DNA of 64,000 nt from Heliocidaris tuberculata (Eukaryota > Echinodermata > Echinoidea > Camarodonta > Echinometridae): positions 54,550,993-54,614,992 of the forward strand of contig CM046832.1 of the NCBI GenBank assembly GCA_025618425.1. The letters run 5' to 3'. The position numbers and the translations under genes were made by a program. Position 1 is the first letter of the stretch; every line of letters starts with the position of its first letter. Below are positions 46,911-58,974 of this stretch, in pieces. The notes under the pieces are model-generated. The model did no database searches, had not been told where the DNA came from, and saw nothing but the letters and a program-made list of their open reading frames with translations.

Positions 46911-47586
46911 ATGCATATGTGCCAACTCATGGCGATCATTTGCTTGGTGTCCATTGTCCTTATCCCGAGGTGTATCGTGGTAAGTGAGCGAGTGACATTT
47001 GGCGTCATCTTGGCTGCAAGATTTCATGCTTACAGTCAGATTCACATGAAACCATCGCTTGATGTGGCCCTGGAGGAGCTAGACAGGAAAAACAAAAACC
47101 GGTCTTTCGTCCAAGACTTGACATTTTCGTACATTCTTGGAGAAACAACGAATACGTGTGATTCTGATTCTGGCGTAAATGCACCTGCCATTGCTGCAGA
47201 TATCTTCTACAGACAGAACGTTAGCGCCTTCTTTGTGCCGTCATGCCCACTCTCAGTCTCAAGCGTCTCTGATCTCGTTGCCTATTGGAACCTACCACTT
47301 GCAACAAGCACCCTTCCATACTGGTCGTTGGATAAAGTACGTAATCCAACTGTGACCACGACATCGTTTATGTTGTCAGGGCTATCTAAAGCTTTCACTG
47401 AGTTCACTGACTGGAATCAGTGGAAGATATTTAGCATGCTGTTTACAAGGGATGAGATCAACAAAATGATAGCTCACGAAATCAGAAAACAGATACAAAT
47501 GAAAGGCATGAAAATATATTCTGTTGTAGTAAACGGAACGTCGATCACGGTTAATCATCTTACTTCCGTTACTTCACGTTCCAGAG
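46911..47586 (+). CDS. V6: alternative first exon, ANF-receptor N-lobe (diverged)
   Basis: Signal peptide MHMCQLMAIICLVSIVLIPR, then RVTFGVILAARFHAYSQI, MKPSLDVALEEL, LTFSYILGETTNTCDSDSG and FFVPSCPLSVSSVSDLVAYW. The usual GPSC is VPSC here, losing the loop Gly that in natriuretic peptide receptors helps form the chloride site. The CC pair before the last helix is absent. Still open, with a consensus phase-1 donor TCC AGA G|GTAAGA at 47586, so it looks functional but functionally distinct. The start Met could also be residue 7. Confidence 0.86.
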
Positions 47587-48851
47587 GTAAGAGGTGGTTT
47601 CTCAATCATGTATTCGGTAGGTGTACATTACGGTTAAGAAAATGAACAATTTCAGATCAATAAAAGTAGGAAATCAGGGTATTGTTAGTGTTTTTTCATC
47701 TTAATTATTTTGTATTTATAGGTATTTTTTTCTTTTCGTAGAGTGTTCTTTGTCATACATCTTCATCAGAGGCTAATCATGACTGTGTTCATAACACAAG
47801 CATTATAGATCGAACCCTCCCCCTTTTCCGTGGATGACAATCCATAAGCTTCTGTAATCCATTCGAAGGCCCCTTCAGTAAGTTATTCATTAACTGATAT
47901 AATTCTCTGTCTCATTAATCATGGTTCAAACTTTGTAATACTCTTTGATTGACAGATACTTTTTCACAGTTAAATTAATCACAATTCTTAATCACATATA
48001 TATGACTTAACATGCTTAGAGCAAGATGAGTCGTTCCGCAATGACCGTGATGATTAAGATGAGATGTTTCGTTAACATCAATATAAACTGACGAGCGCGA
48101 ATTCTCTCTTGGCAAGAAATAGCATCAAATTAAAATGGTACCTGCCATGATTAAGAATCCTTTACCATGTTTATCTGCGCGAGAAAAGAATCCGCTATGG
48201 TCTGGCTTTTTTTTTTCTTTTTTGGTTTCCATAATGCATCAAATACGACTATTTTCATTCTTCTCTTCTGTTCTGGACAGTCTGTTACATCATCATAAAA
48301 TTACAATAACAATGACAATTCCACGTTCATTTATTTTATTCAAGAAAATGTGTCAAAAATTTACAGGATTCTTGTACATTTTAAGTGCATGTTGGAGCTT
48401 TTATTGTTTACGTAACGACTTGTTTGGAGGTATTTACCAGAACACATCACCGTAACATGTTGGATGTCTAGTATTGATTTTTTTGGTTGTTCTTCACCTT
48501 CACATATTATTGCACCGAGGAGGTCTTTCTGTTGTAGTGATTACAAAAAGGTTCAGTATTTTTGAAGGTTGTGTAATGAGATTTTGTTACTCCAAGCTGT
48601 GTGTAAATAATTAACAGGCATTTCGTCGTAGCTTGGCAACATAATTATAGAAAAGCTCAATTAAGAGTCAAATTGACGTGAACAATACCTAGTTGACATG
48701 GCCAATTAAGAGTTGATAAATGCCAGAAATCAGCCATTTGGAATGAATACGATACATGATAATGCTCCCATAATACTTTCTATCATCGGCGTAAGCGTGT
48801 GTCTCTCTGTACTCTTCAAATTCTTAGAACATTTAATTATTCAACCGTTCC
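47587..48851. other. V6-V7 interval
   Basis: No repeats of note and no recognisable exon. A 106-codon frame at 48135-48455 is T-rich and family-less. Confidence 0.5.
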
Positions 48852-49566
48852 ATGGCTACAATTCCAGGAATGAAACACTTGAAGGTGATCTGTTTCGCTT
48901 TAGTGTTAATATGGTGTATTTTAGTCTTCACAGTGTCAGCAAGGTACATGGATACACCTGACATTACCATTGGACTTTTGTCCCCCTCAGAGCCAGCCTT
49001 CATCAGTACGGTCCAGATGAAACCGGCGGTCGACATAGCGATCGAGAAGATAGCAAGGCGAGTCCGAGAAGGACGCTATCCCAATATCAGTATTTCTGTC
49101 ATTATGAACGAGACCGGGCCAGGCTGCGGAGAAAATGAAATAAGAGTTCTTACCATCGCTACTAAGATGTTCATCAAATCTTCTGTTGACTGCTACATCG
49201 GTCCACCGTGCAGTAAGGAGAGCACTGCGACTGCTGAGCTGGCATCGTTCCTGAACATTCCTATCGTGACACCAACGATCCCGTCCCTGAACTTTCTCAA
49301 CAAGAAATCTCTCTTTCCAACCATGACTCGAACATCGTACGAATTACGAACCGTTGTCGAAGTCATGTTAGCTACACTTCGTCATTTTAGATGGAGCGAT
49401 TTTGCATTTATATACCAGTTTCCAAGACCTAACGCCTCTCTTGTGTTATTAGATTTCAAGATTCCCATACCTGAGTTTACTAACTTGTTTGCTGTTAGGT
49501 ACATTGCTTTAGAAGAACCCGATTCTCTTCACGTTCTTTTACATAACGCAACAAATAACAACAAAG
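48852..49566 (+). CDS. V7: alternative first exon, ANF-receptor N-lobe (diverged)
   Basis: Signal peptide MKHLKVICFALVLIWCILVF (second Met preferred, residue 7), then ITIGLLSPSEPAF, MKPAVDIAIEKIARRV, ISVIMNETGPGCGENE and GPPCSKESTATAELASFLNI. The Cys pair and GPxC loop are kept, while the acidic VADLAAYW helix is replaced. The donor AAC AAA G|GTAGGT at 49566 is phase 1. The exon end NNNK departs from the SR ending of most others. Confidence 0.86.
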
Positions 49567-49813
49567 GTAGGTCATAATGTGTCTAATACCATCCAAAACC
49601 GCTACAACTAAACTCACTACTTCTACGCTCTAAAAATTGTTAGGTAAAAAAGGGAACATCCACTTTTCGTAAAATTTGACACAATAATTATAAGGTCCAA
49701 TATGGCTGAAACTTGGGTGAATCAAATATTGGGTAATATTTTACCCAACAAACAGGCATGTTCTCTTTAACCAATATTGGGTATATTTCATCCAACGTTT
49801 TCAGAGTCTTCTG

Positions 49814-49814
<1 letters not shown>

Positions 49815-49867
<53 letters not shown>

Positions 49868-49970
49868 GTAGTAGTAGTAGTAGTAGTATAGTAGTAGTAG
49901 TAATGCTACAACTACTACTACCTCTACTATTGCAACTACTTTCTACTACAACAACAACTACAACAACTAT

Positions 49971-50035
<65 letters not shown>

Positions 50036-50043
50036 GTAGTAGT
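49815..50043. repeat. (TAC)n array with inverted (TAG)n segment
   Basis: Trinucleotide array that switches strand sense internally (TAC to TAG at 49866), able to fold back. It creates long Thr/Ser frames that are not genes. Confidence 0.95.
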
Positions 50044-50049
50044 AATACA

Positions 50050-50450
50050 TTAAAAAAATTGCAGTTTTTTCACGGGAAATTTCCTGGCAGTCAGGATGCC
50101 GGGAATACCCGTTTTTCCACAGTACATGTAAAATAACAGATTTCCGTTTTTTGTTAAATAGTAGAAACTTTAATTTCTAACAGGAAAATCTACGTAGATT
50201 AAAACAACCATGGAAGCGATTTGTAATTTAACAGGGTAACTTGTTAAAATATGAGAAAATGTTTTTTTAACAGTGTTTTATGTCGGGCGATTGTAAATAT
50301 ACGCTGATTTCCGTTAAACTAAAAAACTCGCTGTTGTTTTTCAGGAAAAAGACTGTAAAATTGAAATAACGGCAATAACTTGTAGTCCCAAGGGCCAGAA
50401 AGTCTGCAGTTTTACAGTTCTTTTTTACAGTGCTTTTTTACAGTGCAGCC
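50050..50450. mobile_element. CACTGTAAAAA repeat, copy 2
   Basis: Matches 40420-40775 throughout and closes with TTTTTTACAGTG. A partial third copy follows at about 50640-50880. Confidence 0.7.
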
Positions 50451-50639
50451 TATCGTGCGTTAACTTATTCAATCCTCTATCTTAATCTATCCTATCCTAG
50501 ACCTATCCACCCAGTTAGTTCAATCTAGTGCAATCTCTTATATACCCCTTATGTTTTTTATGCCTTTGGTGGCAGTTAGTAAATCGGGCAACCCCAAACC
50601 CTACGCTACTAAAAATTTATGAATATTCACATATTAAGT

Positions 50640-50880
50640 GTTTTCCCCAATATTTGGTAATTTGACAGGGTAATTTGTTAAAATATGAGAAAATTTTTTA
50701 ACAATTACAGTGTTTTATGTCGGGCGATTGTAAATATATGCTGATTTCCGGTAAACCAACAAACTTGCTGTTGTTGTTGTTTTTTTTTTTTTTGTTGAAA
50801 TAAACGGCAATAACTTGTAATTTCAAGGGCCAGAAAACCTGTAGTTTTACAGGGTTTTTTTTTTACAGTGTAGAAGTGCT
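50640..50880. mobile_element. CACTGTAAAAA repeat, copy 3 (partial)
   Basis: Carries only the second half of the repeat (TTGTTAAAATATGAGAAA through TTTTTTTTTACAGTG). Confidence 0.65.
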
Positions 50881-50881
50881 A

Positions 50882-50907
50882 CAATTACTACTACTTCTAC
50901 TATTGTA

Positions 50908-50955
<48 letters not shown>

Positions 50956-50990
50956 GTAGTTCTACAACTACTACTACTTCTACTATTGCA

Positions 50991-51025
<35 letters not shown>

Positions 51026-51069
51026 AACTACTACTACTATACAACTACTAGCATGACTAGTACTACTAT

Positions 51070-51107
<38 letters not shown>

Positions 51108-51110
51108 TAC
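50882..51110. repeat. (TAC)n array 2
   Basis: Second long ACT/TAC trinucleotide array, interrupted by GTAGTTCTACAAC. Confidence 0.95.
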
Positions 51111-52207
51111 TAATTGCCTGTGCGTGTTTTGTGAATAAGGATAAGTGGCTGTCAGTCAATATGAGACAATGTTGTCTTTAGATGGTAATGAGCAAACGAT
51201 CGAGAGTGTCAATGAAGATGGAAATTCATTTTCAAAAACTTTGCAAATTCATTGTATATAAGCTACTCGGTTTTTTCACTTCCTCGGAGGTACTGAGGAA
51301 TGTTAGACCATCCACAGTATCTCTAATTGGCAAAGATATAATGATTCATGTATATTGTTCTCTTTCTTTCTCTGTCCCTTTACAGTGTACATAAAATAAC
51401 ATGATTTAAATGAACATTTAAAAGTAGTTTGACAGCCCGAAATGAAATAAGATAAGACTATTAATGAAGTTATCCTTGGTCTTGGACTAGCACACAAGAT
51501 GACAGGATAAGGAAGCTCATGCAAGTCATTGGGTATAATGCTGGATCCCTTTCCTCAAACTTGATATCATACATACATGTATTGCATATCATGCAACAAC
51601 TTTTCATATTTTTTCTAATCTCCTCTATTTCTATCTTACTCTTTCTCTTATTCTCTGGCCTATGAGTTTGATATCGATACATTTCCCCGTTTACTCCTCA
51701 ACTTTATTTTTGTGTGTTGGTGTTTTTTTGTTTGGTTTTTTTGTTTTTTTTTTGGTTTGTTTTGTGTGTGTGTGTTGGGGGGAGGGGGAGGTGCTTTAGG
51801 TTTGTTTTAAATTGCAGAAAACTCCATTGTCACAGGCTATACAACAATTGAATTCTCAATTATTATCACGCTCATGTATTTAAATTGTATACTGTATACG
51901 GTATACGGTACCTGCTAGATTTACATTCCCATGATTAAAAATAAATAAAATAAAATTCATATTTGAAATCAAATTGTGGATCCCATATGAATTACTCTAT
52001 GTAATTACCTCCAACTAGCCTTACTTGTTAGAATTTAGTTTTCAATATCAAGCTGTTAAATTTTTAATACTCGTCGGACAGCATACTGTGTATAATCGAA
52101 TCGTTTCGTCATCATCATGAGACTGCACTCCGCTATTCGTGACACCCTGTATTACGTCAGAACCTTCATGTGCTTAGTAAGTGCGAACAGAGGTCACTAA
52201 ATTTGTT

Positions 52208-52397
52208 GAGAGCCAGAATCGCGTTAGCTTTTTGTTAAATTGTATGAGTTAACGCCCTTCTAGCTCCTACAGACGAATACTAGTAATTACACAATGAGAT
52301 ATTGACAAACTAATGTTGAAGAGGTGAAGTAAATGGTTGTTTACACACACACACACACACACACACACCCACGCACACGCACGCACACACACACGCG

Positions 52398-52461
<64 letters not shown>

Positions 52462-52950
52462 GGGTTATTTTTAAAATTACCTTGCAAAAATAAAGGATAT
52501 CGATTTTACGAAATATTCAAATTCATTAACTTTGATCCAAGAGCTATATATGAAAGTATGAAACACAATACTTACACCATTTACAAGCAACGAGGTTTTT
52601 TGAGTGCTTTTAAATTGAGTTTATATCTTCCATATGTGATTTGGTACAATTTGTTCGCCTTTTCAACATATTCAAGGCAAATATTGGAATTTTGGTCAAC
52701 CGGAGATGGACTGTATTTATCTCCGCCCAACAATTTGCTCAATTATTAGTAGTGCAATATAGACAGTGAATCAGTGAAGTGGGTCTGGGTCTCCCATACT
52801 AATTGTTTGTGGAGATGGGGCACATCGATAAAAGTTTCATTAAAGAAAATTACTAGCGTTCATCTTATATATATCGCCTGTTTGGAGCCAGAAGGGCGTT
52901 AACTCATATACTTTAACACAGAGTTAGTGCCCTTGTGGTTCTCAACAGAC
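52208..52950. repeat. Pair of small palindromes
   Basis: 52208-52275 and 52875-52950 each fold on GAGCCAGAAGGGCGTTAAC-like arms of about 20 bp, and the two are related. They may be the two ends of one element or two solo MITEs. A (CA)n(TA)n tract lies between them. Confidence 0.55.
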
Positions 52951-53340
52951 GCTATTTCAGTATAATAGTAATCAATGTGCTTTGCTTCTCCGGCAGTTTT
53001 CGAGGGCACTGATATATCAAAATTTACTTGCCGGAAAGATTTCTATGGACGTCACAATTTAGTCGAGAAAAGGTCGCATGGAACATTTTTCCACGCATAC
53101 TTGGGTCATGGCTGAGATATGAGAAATAGGTTATGATTTTGCTCTGGTATTTTATTCGTATTTATTTGTCAAAAAAAATAAAGAAAGAACAATTTTAGCC
53201 ATTCGCGTAGCGAAAGATAGCAAATTAGGCTACTGTTAGAAGCTCGCCGTGAAGTGTGATTACGTTTATGGCCAGTCCGATGAGGTTACTCCTTATAACC
53301 TAAGGCATGTTATGAGGCAGTCCTGCAAAGAATTATCACC

Positions 53341-53941
53341 ATGATAAATATCCTTTTAGGCTTGCTTCTCTTACAACCGCCTAACAGCCTATCCCCACCT
53401 TATCTACGTCCTGCTATCGATTTCGCATTTGAAACCGTGAACGATGGTGTCTCCGATGGCCTCTACCTAAACTTTTCAATGTCTTACATCTATCGAGAAA
53501 CCGGTGGAGGTTGCGGAAAGCCAGTAATGACAGCCCCGGGCATCGCGGACAATCTCCATAACCAGCAGGACGTGGACGGCTTCCTGGGATCCCCGTGCAG
53601 CGACGAAACGGCGAGCGTGGCTGACCTCGCCGCATTTTGGAACCTTCCCGTCATCTCTGGCGTTTCGACATCGACAGATCTTGATGACAAGCGGCGTTAC
53701 GTTACCCTTACGCGTACCTCCTTCAAGACGAGTGCTCTGACCGAAGCTGTGTTGTCAGTGTTCGCAAGGTTCGGATGGCACCGGTTGTCAATGATGTGGG
53801 CGTCTCCAGGATTTTGGTCCGTTGTATATAGAGCCATTCAACAGCTTTCCGTATCTCATAACATCACATTGTTTGATGTGCCTCTCACTAAAAACACAGA
53901 CACGCTAGATGCTCTGTTGGAAGCTCTAGCTACTTCGAGAA
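53341..53941 (+). CDS. V8: alternative first exon, ANF-receptor N-lobe (no clear signal peptide)
   Basis: The ATG at 53341 opens MINILLGLLLLQPPN, which aligns with the first beta-strand (compare HVGVIVTKPP in V4), so the normal leader is missing. Either the hydrophobic strand doubles as a signal, or an upstream mini-exon is joined, e.g. through an AG at 53320 (phase 1, weak pyrimidine tract). An in-frame stop lies about 15 codons upstream of the ATG. The rest is typical: LRPAIDFAFETVND, SMSYIYRETGGGCG, GSPCSDETASVADLAAFWN and DDKRRYVTLTRTSFK. It has higher GC than its neighbours. The donor TCG AGA A|GTAAGT at 53941 is phase 1. It is the V exon nearest the constant exons. Confidence 0.88.
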
Positions 53942-54482
53942 GTAAGTTTCTTTAAAATGCTATGTATCACATATTAAACAACTATCTTTTGTTTCAGGCG
54001 ATCACACAAGTCAATTTGACAATTTACAGTGCACACTGTCAGTTTGAAATTGTTTTCTCATCGTTTGTTTTATTAGTCACTTTACCTGATCCAGTTCACA
54101 ATTACGTGCATAAATGTTATGCCATTTGAAAATCAGTGGCTTCCATGACTTTTCGAGAACTTTAAAGTTATATAATATTTCGGTAGGCAATGTTTACTTT
54201 TTTTTTTTACTGGGAATCCCTCTTAATGTATTACCTACGATGCTGTTTTTGAGCTTTTGAAATTTGGTGGGGTAAGAGATATTCAAGGAAGCAGGTCATT
54301 ACCATTTGCATACATTTTATCGACTCGCAACTGACGTATATTCCTTTAAACCAGATAATGTTGAACTGATTTGGTGGGTGACACGACATTTGCTCCTGCA
54401 ACTTTTGCTCCGCCGTCAAGGTCAAAAGGTCAAAGGTTAAGGTCAAGGTCATGATTTTTTTTTGTTCAGGACAATGTAAAGA

Positions 54483-54533
54483 TTAGGATTAGGGTTAGGG
54501 TTAGGATTAGGTTTAGGTTTAGGATTAACATGG
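54483..54533. repeat. Interstitial telomere-like (TTAGGG)n
   Basis: About eight imperfect TTAGGG/TTAGGT/TTAGGA units. A weaker stretch lies at 17756-17820. Confidence 0.8.
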
Positions 54534-54989
54534 CAAAGTTAGACCGGAGCAATTGTCGCAAGAGCAAATGTCATGGAACCGATTTGGTGATGTAATCGAC
54601 AGGCCAGAATATAAATGAAGGCCTTTAGAAACAACAAATGATGTCAATGAAAATTATATTAAGTTCTTATCTAAACGAAATCATGCGATCAAATTCATAA
54701 AATGTTTATACAAAATGTATGCAGAGCAGTTGCATATAGACTGGGCTTCGTAGAAAACTGAAATTTCAGAAATCCTTAAGTTAGCAAAAGCGTATAAGAT
54801 CTGATAGCCAATACTCTAAAAGCAGAGCTTGGACCGAAAGTGACTTTTTGACATCGGGTGTCAATTACAGACGTGTTTCTTGCCAGACAGGATGGAAAGT
54901 GTGCATCATTCTTCTTAATGTGAGGAGGAGGTGGTTTATTGTCTCAGGTACGCTTCTACCTTAACCCTTTTTCAGTATACACTTGGCCT

Positions 54990-55340
54990 CTTTCCATACC
55001 GGAAAGACTAGTTCACACACAGTTTGTCCCCCTAAACATATGTTCAGAGTAAATATAAATGGTTGATACTGTTTTTATACAGTGAGCACACTTTTTCACA
55101 CTGTATTAAACTATGTTAAATGTGCATATTAAAGGTCCATACAGCTTTTACACTGTGGTACACATGTTCAGTGTAAATATAAATGATTAACACTGTTTTC
55201 ATACCGTGGTCACACTTTTGCACAGTGTGTATACTATATTCAGTCTAAATATCAACGTTTTACAATGTTTTTCACACATGTGATACACTTTTTCCATTGT
55301 GGCTATTGATGCTCATTATTAACCATATCAGACATCTGAG
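54990..55340. repeat. Degenerate tandem repeat, ~65-110 bp period
   Basis: Recurring blocks like CACACTTTTTCACACTGT and TTCAGTGTAAATATAAATG. Probably the TIR part of a repeat reaching about 55760. Confidence 0.55.
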
Positions 55341-57332
55341 CAATGCAATTTTTACATTTTATTGCCCGGCTTTGACAAGGCAACACAACTGCGGGCCGAT
55401 AAATTGTTTATTGCCGATTCCGAAAGTCAATGGGATTTTTCGTGTTAAATAGCGGGCAATAAACTGTACTTTTTACAATATTTTCGAGTTCGCTCTAGAT
55501 GTCTGATTTTGTTAATAATAATGATATGGACTGGCTACTTTCGGAAGATACAACATTAATTACCCTCACTAGAATCGTATTGCCCTCCTCTTCGACTCGG
55601 GCAATACAATTCTAGTTCAGGCAAGAAAATGTTGTATCCCCCTCAAGCCCAGTCCATATTACATTAATATTGTTTGCTCCCAGTGATCGCACTATCCACA
55701 ATGTTGTGAATTTTGTTCCGTGTGAACATCACACTGTGCTTGCACTATTGTCACACTTTGAAAGTCCTTCCGATAATTGGTTGCTATGTTTACTTCTCAC
55801 TCATTGATAACTTCTCCTGTCCCTGGTTGATGGTTTCCAGAGACTCATTGTCATCTCGGCCGCCTCCACTCGTGGCTACAATGATACATGTTTTCCCTTT
55901 TCATAACTCAAGTGTTCTGCATGACACTCACTATAGTACTGATGTTCTCGCGGCAAACATGATCGTTTCGGGAGGCTTGTCATTCTTTAAATGGACGTTG
56001 AAAAAATATATGTTGATTCAAGAGGTTGTAATGGATAGATCCAGCAACACTGAGAAAAGAAAGAAAGAAGAAATACGCCACTTGCCTAAATGTCGACATG
56101 AATTATCTTGTCCTTAGCCAGAAGTGGATGTTGTTGACTTGCTTAACTCCATAATATTGGCAGTCATGTTACATATTTTAAGCCAATAATCAGCAGATCA
56201 GTTCGTTATCAACTGAAAAAAATATTTTAACCGGTAAATATTGGCAACCATCCTCGTCTTTAAAATAAATCTGCGACAGTTACCATGGATACTACAAGAA
56301 GAGTAGTGACTTATTCTCGTGACTATTTTTCGATGTATACTTATCCCTGCGTATCTTTCATCATTATTGCGAATCTAAACAGTTTTCCTACCTTTGATTA
56401 ATAAAGTTTTTTGTTGCCTGGAAATGCTGGAAATGCGGAAACATGAACTGCATATAGTCGGGATATAAATAAGCTGAAGACTATTAATCATAATAAAACA
56501 CAGAACAGACAGTGATATATTGATTTGAACGCTATTTGAGCCTACACTTATCTTTATTAGCTATGCCAATTTGTAAATTTTGTTTGTCTACCTCGTAACC
56601 GTCACTTCGTTTATACGAGAGTAAATGAATTAGACGAGCAAGTTTATACTCGAGTCTCTTTTTTGTTGTTGATACGACGACTTTAAAAAAAAAATTACTA
56701 TAATACCATTATATTACTAGTTTATATTAAGTAGTAATCATCGTGCAAAGTCATGGATGCTCTGAACTTTGGTCCTCAGTGGGTACATCTTCATGGATTG
56801 GAAATCCTTGAAGAGAAGACTGTTAGATGTGTCCACTTCTAATTGCATATATTTATTTGTGTAGCAGGGCAATTCCATGGTAACAGAATTACAAATGAGA
56901 GAAATTTTGCTCACATTTTTGAAGGCTATGCACTAATTTTGGACTTCCATCCCCTTCTCACCAATTCGTAATCTGCATATGTACTCGTTCTTTCACCTGA
57001 ACTCGTTCATACCCAAAAGTGTCCACTTACATTAATGATATTGAGGCATATAACTTTGGTAACGGAATTACCAGAAAATGGTTGCATTTTTGAAGTTCTC
57101 ATTTCCATGGATCAATCATGCATTGTGCGAATCCTGATTGAGATGTAGGAAAAGTTTTTTCAGATTCTTGTGATTTAAGGATTTGCCTTTTTGGGACTAT
57201 TAAACTGATTTTCTTTAGTATAAATCTGAAATTAATTTTTTTGTTCTTGTTTTTCTCATGTGGAATTGCCCAGCATACTCTTTTCACGCCATTCCTTACT
57301 TTCCACTTCTTTCTTCTTGTCTGTATTAATAG

Positions 57333-57478
57333 TCATCATCATTGCAGCACGAGGAGAGTTGGTACGACAGACCATGCTTTTGGCCTACGATATGGGACTC
57401 ATCAATGGCGAGTATGCCTTTATCAGCATCGAACCTTTCAGTAACACCTTGGTCTTTGGTGACGACAACTGGAAACAG
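57333..57478 (+). CDS. C1: shared second exon of the receptor
   Basis: 146 nt, start phase 1, end phase 0. It reads IIIAARGELVRQTMLLAYD, then NGEYAFISIEPF and GDDNWKQ, which aligns without gaps to the natriuretic peptide receptor segment after the N-lobe (in NPR-C, RVVIMCASSD..IMLVAHRHGMTSGDYAF..GDGSWKR). The acceptor is TATTAATAG|TC at 57332, chosen because with a G or A carried over from a V exon it gives Val or Ile at the conserved core strand. The alternative ATTGCAG at 57347 is also in phase but would remove five strand residues. The donor CAG|GTAACA is consensus. Only one copy exists in the window. Confidence 0.88.
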
Positions 57479-58974
57479 GTAACAAGTTATTTACTAAAAC
57501 GTATCAACACCCCTGCATTTAAATGGGAGTAAGAAATTCCCAATGTGAGAGCGATTATGTGTCCCACCAATTTTGAGCAATTTCATGCCAAACTTTGTTT
57601 AAATTATTTCCAGTGATGGTCACCGTTTGCTGTGATTTACATGTAAGCAAAAATGATAGAAGTTGGACATAATTATGATGTGTCATAAGTTGGTAGGAGA
57701 CACAAATACTATCATGTTGGGCAATTTTTAAACCATTTTTTTTTTACAATGTACCATTTGTAAAGCTTATTAAAACTTACTAAAATGAAAAGTTTTTGGT
57801 GCATGGATGTCTTTATTAAAAGGAATGGTAAACTGTAAAACATCACGGGCCAGTAGTAGAACCTTTCTTCTTGTGAAAAATGAAATAACCAAATTCCTGA
57901 TGATATTTCGTTGCCAGCATATTTCTAATAGACCGCTTCTGTAATGTATACCAATTTATGCACATAATTATATTCTCTGAGCACCTAGTGACGAGCTATT
58001 CCATTAACCTGTTTTTCATAAATGAGCCTCAATGCTTGGAATCCAGTTTACATACATTATTTGTTGCTATGTCCGGCAAGCCTCCGGCAAGCTTTCAGGT
58101 TGTCAAGAACAACCTTTGTTTGAAAGGTATGCATAAAATTTGCATACATTACCGAAGCAGTCTATTGCAGTAAAACGCTACCACTTGCAAAAATTGTGCA
58201 AAATTAAAAATGATTCTATATGAAAGCAATAAAGTGTATAATTTTGACCTTATAAAAATTTATATGAATCCTGAACAGCACTGTAACAATTTATGCTTGT
58301 AAAATGATAGCGAAAAAGGCTATGTAATTCGGTTACGCCTACCACTGAATTGCCCCTTTACGAATGTCAATACTGAAATGTGAAATGAAGGAAGCATATT
58401 TTTTGTGTCTGCAATTATTGTGTAATGTCCAAAAGAAGTAGTCATTTCTTACTCAGATATCTATTGTCGTTGTCACTTCTCTGGGATCACCTTTCATAAA
58501 AATCTACTCATTGCAATGTTCACGAGGGTTCAAAACAAGTCGATAACACGTCAATATTTTCTCAGGTTTCCATGACAATTTAGAAATTTATCCCGACCAC
58601 TCCAAAATGCCGCTTCCCTTTTCGGCATTCTATGCGCTTCAAAGTTACGCATGATCATGTTTTGTGCCGCCTCCAACATGCTTCTTCACTTGTGCTTCAT
58701 CCTTGTATTCTCCCATTTTGACATTACATGATGACGAGGTAGTTCTAGGTATAATGATTTTTTTGCTGTTAAGATGACATCGGAGAAAATTATCATATCC
58801 TAGTGAACTGTAAGCCTGCGGAAGAAAAGTCACTTGGGCTTGTTAATCTCGTTTTTTGTGTGGTCTTTTTGATCAGTCGATAATAAAAGGTTCATTAGAT
58901 ACATGTTATTCTTTTTTTTTCTTCGTTTTATTCCGTCAGTTCCTGTTCACTGCTCCCCGACGACATGCTATACC

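Larger units (their letters stand above)
49567..53340. other. V7-V8 interval
   Basis: Contains two long (TAC)n/(TAG)n arrays, two copies of the CACTGTAAAAA repeat, a (CA)n(TA)n tract (52344-52459) and small palindromes (52208-52275, 52875-52950). No receptor exon recognised. Confidence 0.6.
53942..57332. other. V8-C1 intron
   Basis: Contains telomere-like GGGTTAG units (54483-54533) and degenerate CACACTGT..-type repeats (54990-55340, related blocks to 55760). No exon evident. The final 40 bases are pyrimidine-rich, ending TATTAATAG. Confidence 0.55.

Noticed and set aside
48135..48455. 106-codon frame between V6 and V7
   Set aside because: No similarity to the V exons and T-rich composition; treated as intergenic.
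49777..51044. Thr/Ser/Val-rich reading frames
   Set aside because: Products of the (TAC)n arrays; no family features and no start context.
55713..56117. 134-codon frame
   Set aside because: No domain, signal or conserved motif. It overlaps the end of a degenerate repeat inside the V8-C1 intron.
57348..57478. C1 exon starting at the ATTGCAG acceptor
   Set aside because: In phase, but it removes five residues of a core strand that the upstream TAATAG acceptor keeps in exact register with the family. Kept only as a possible minor variant.
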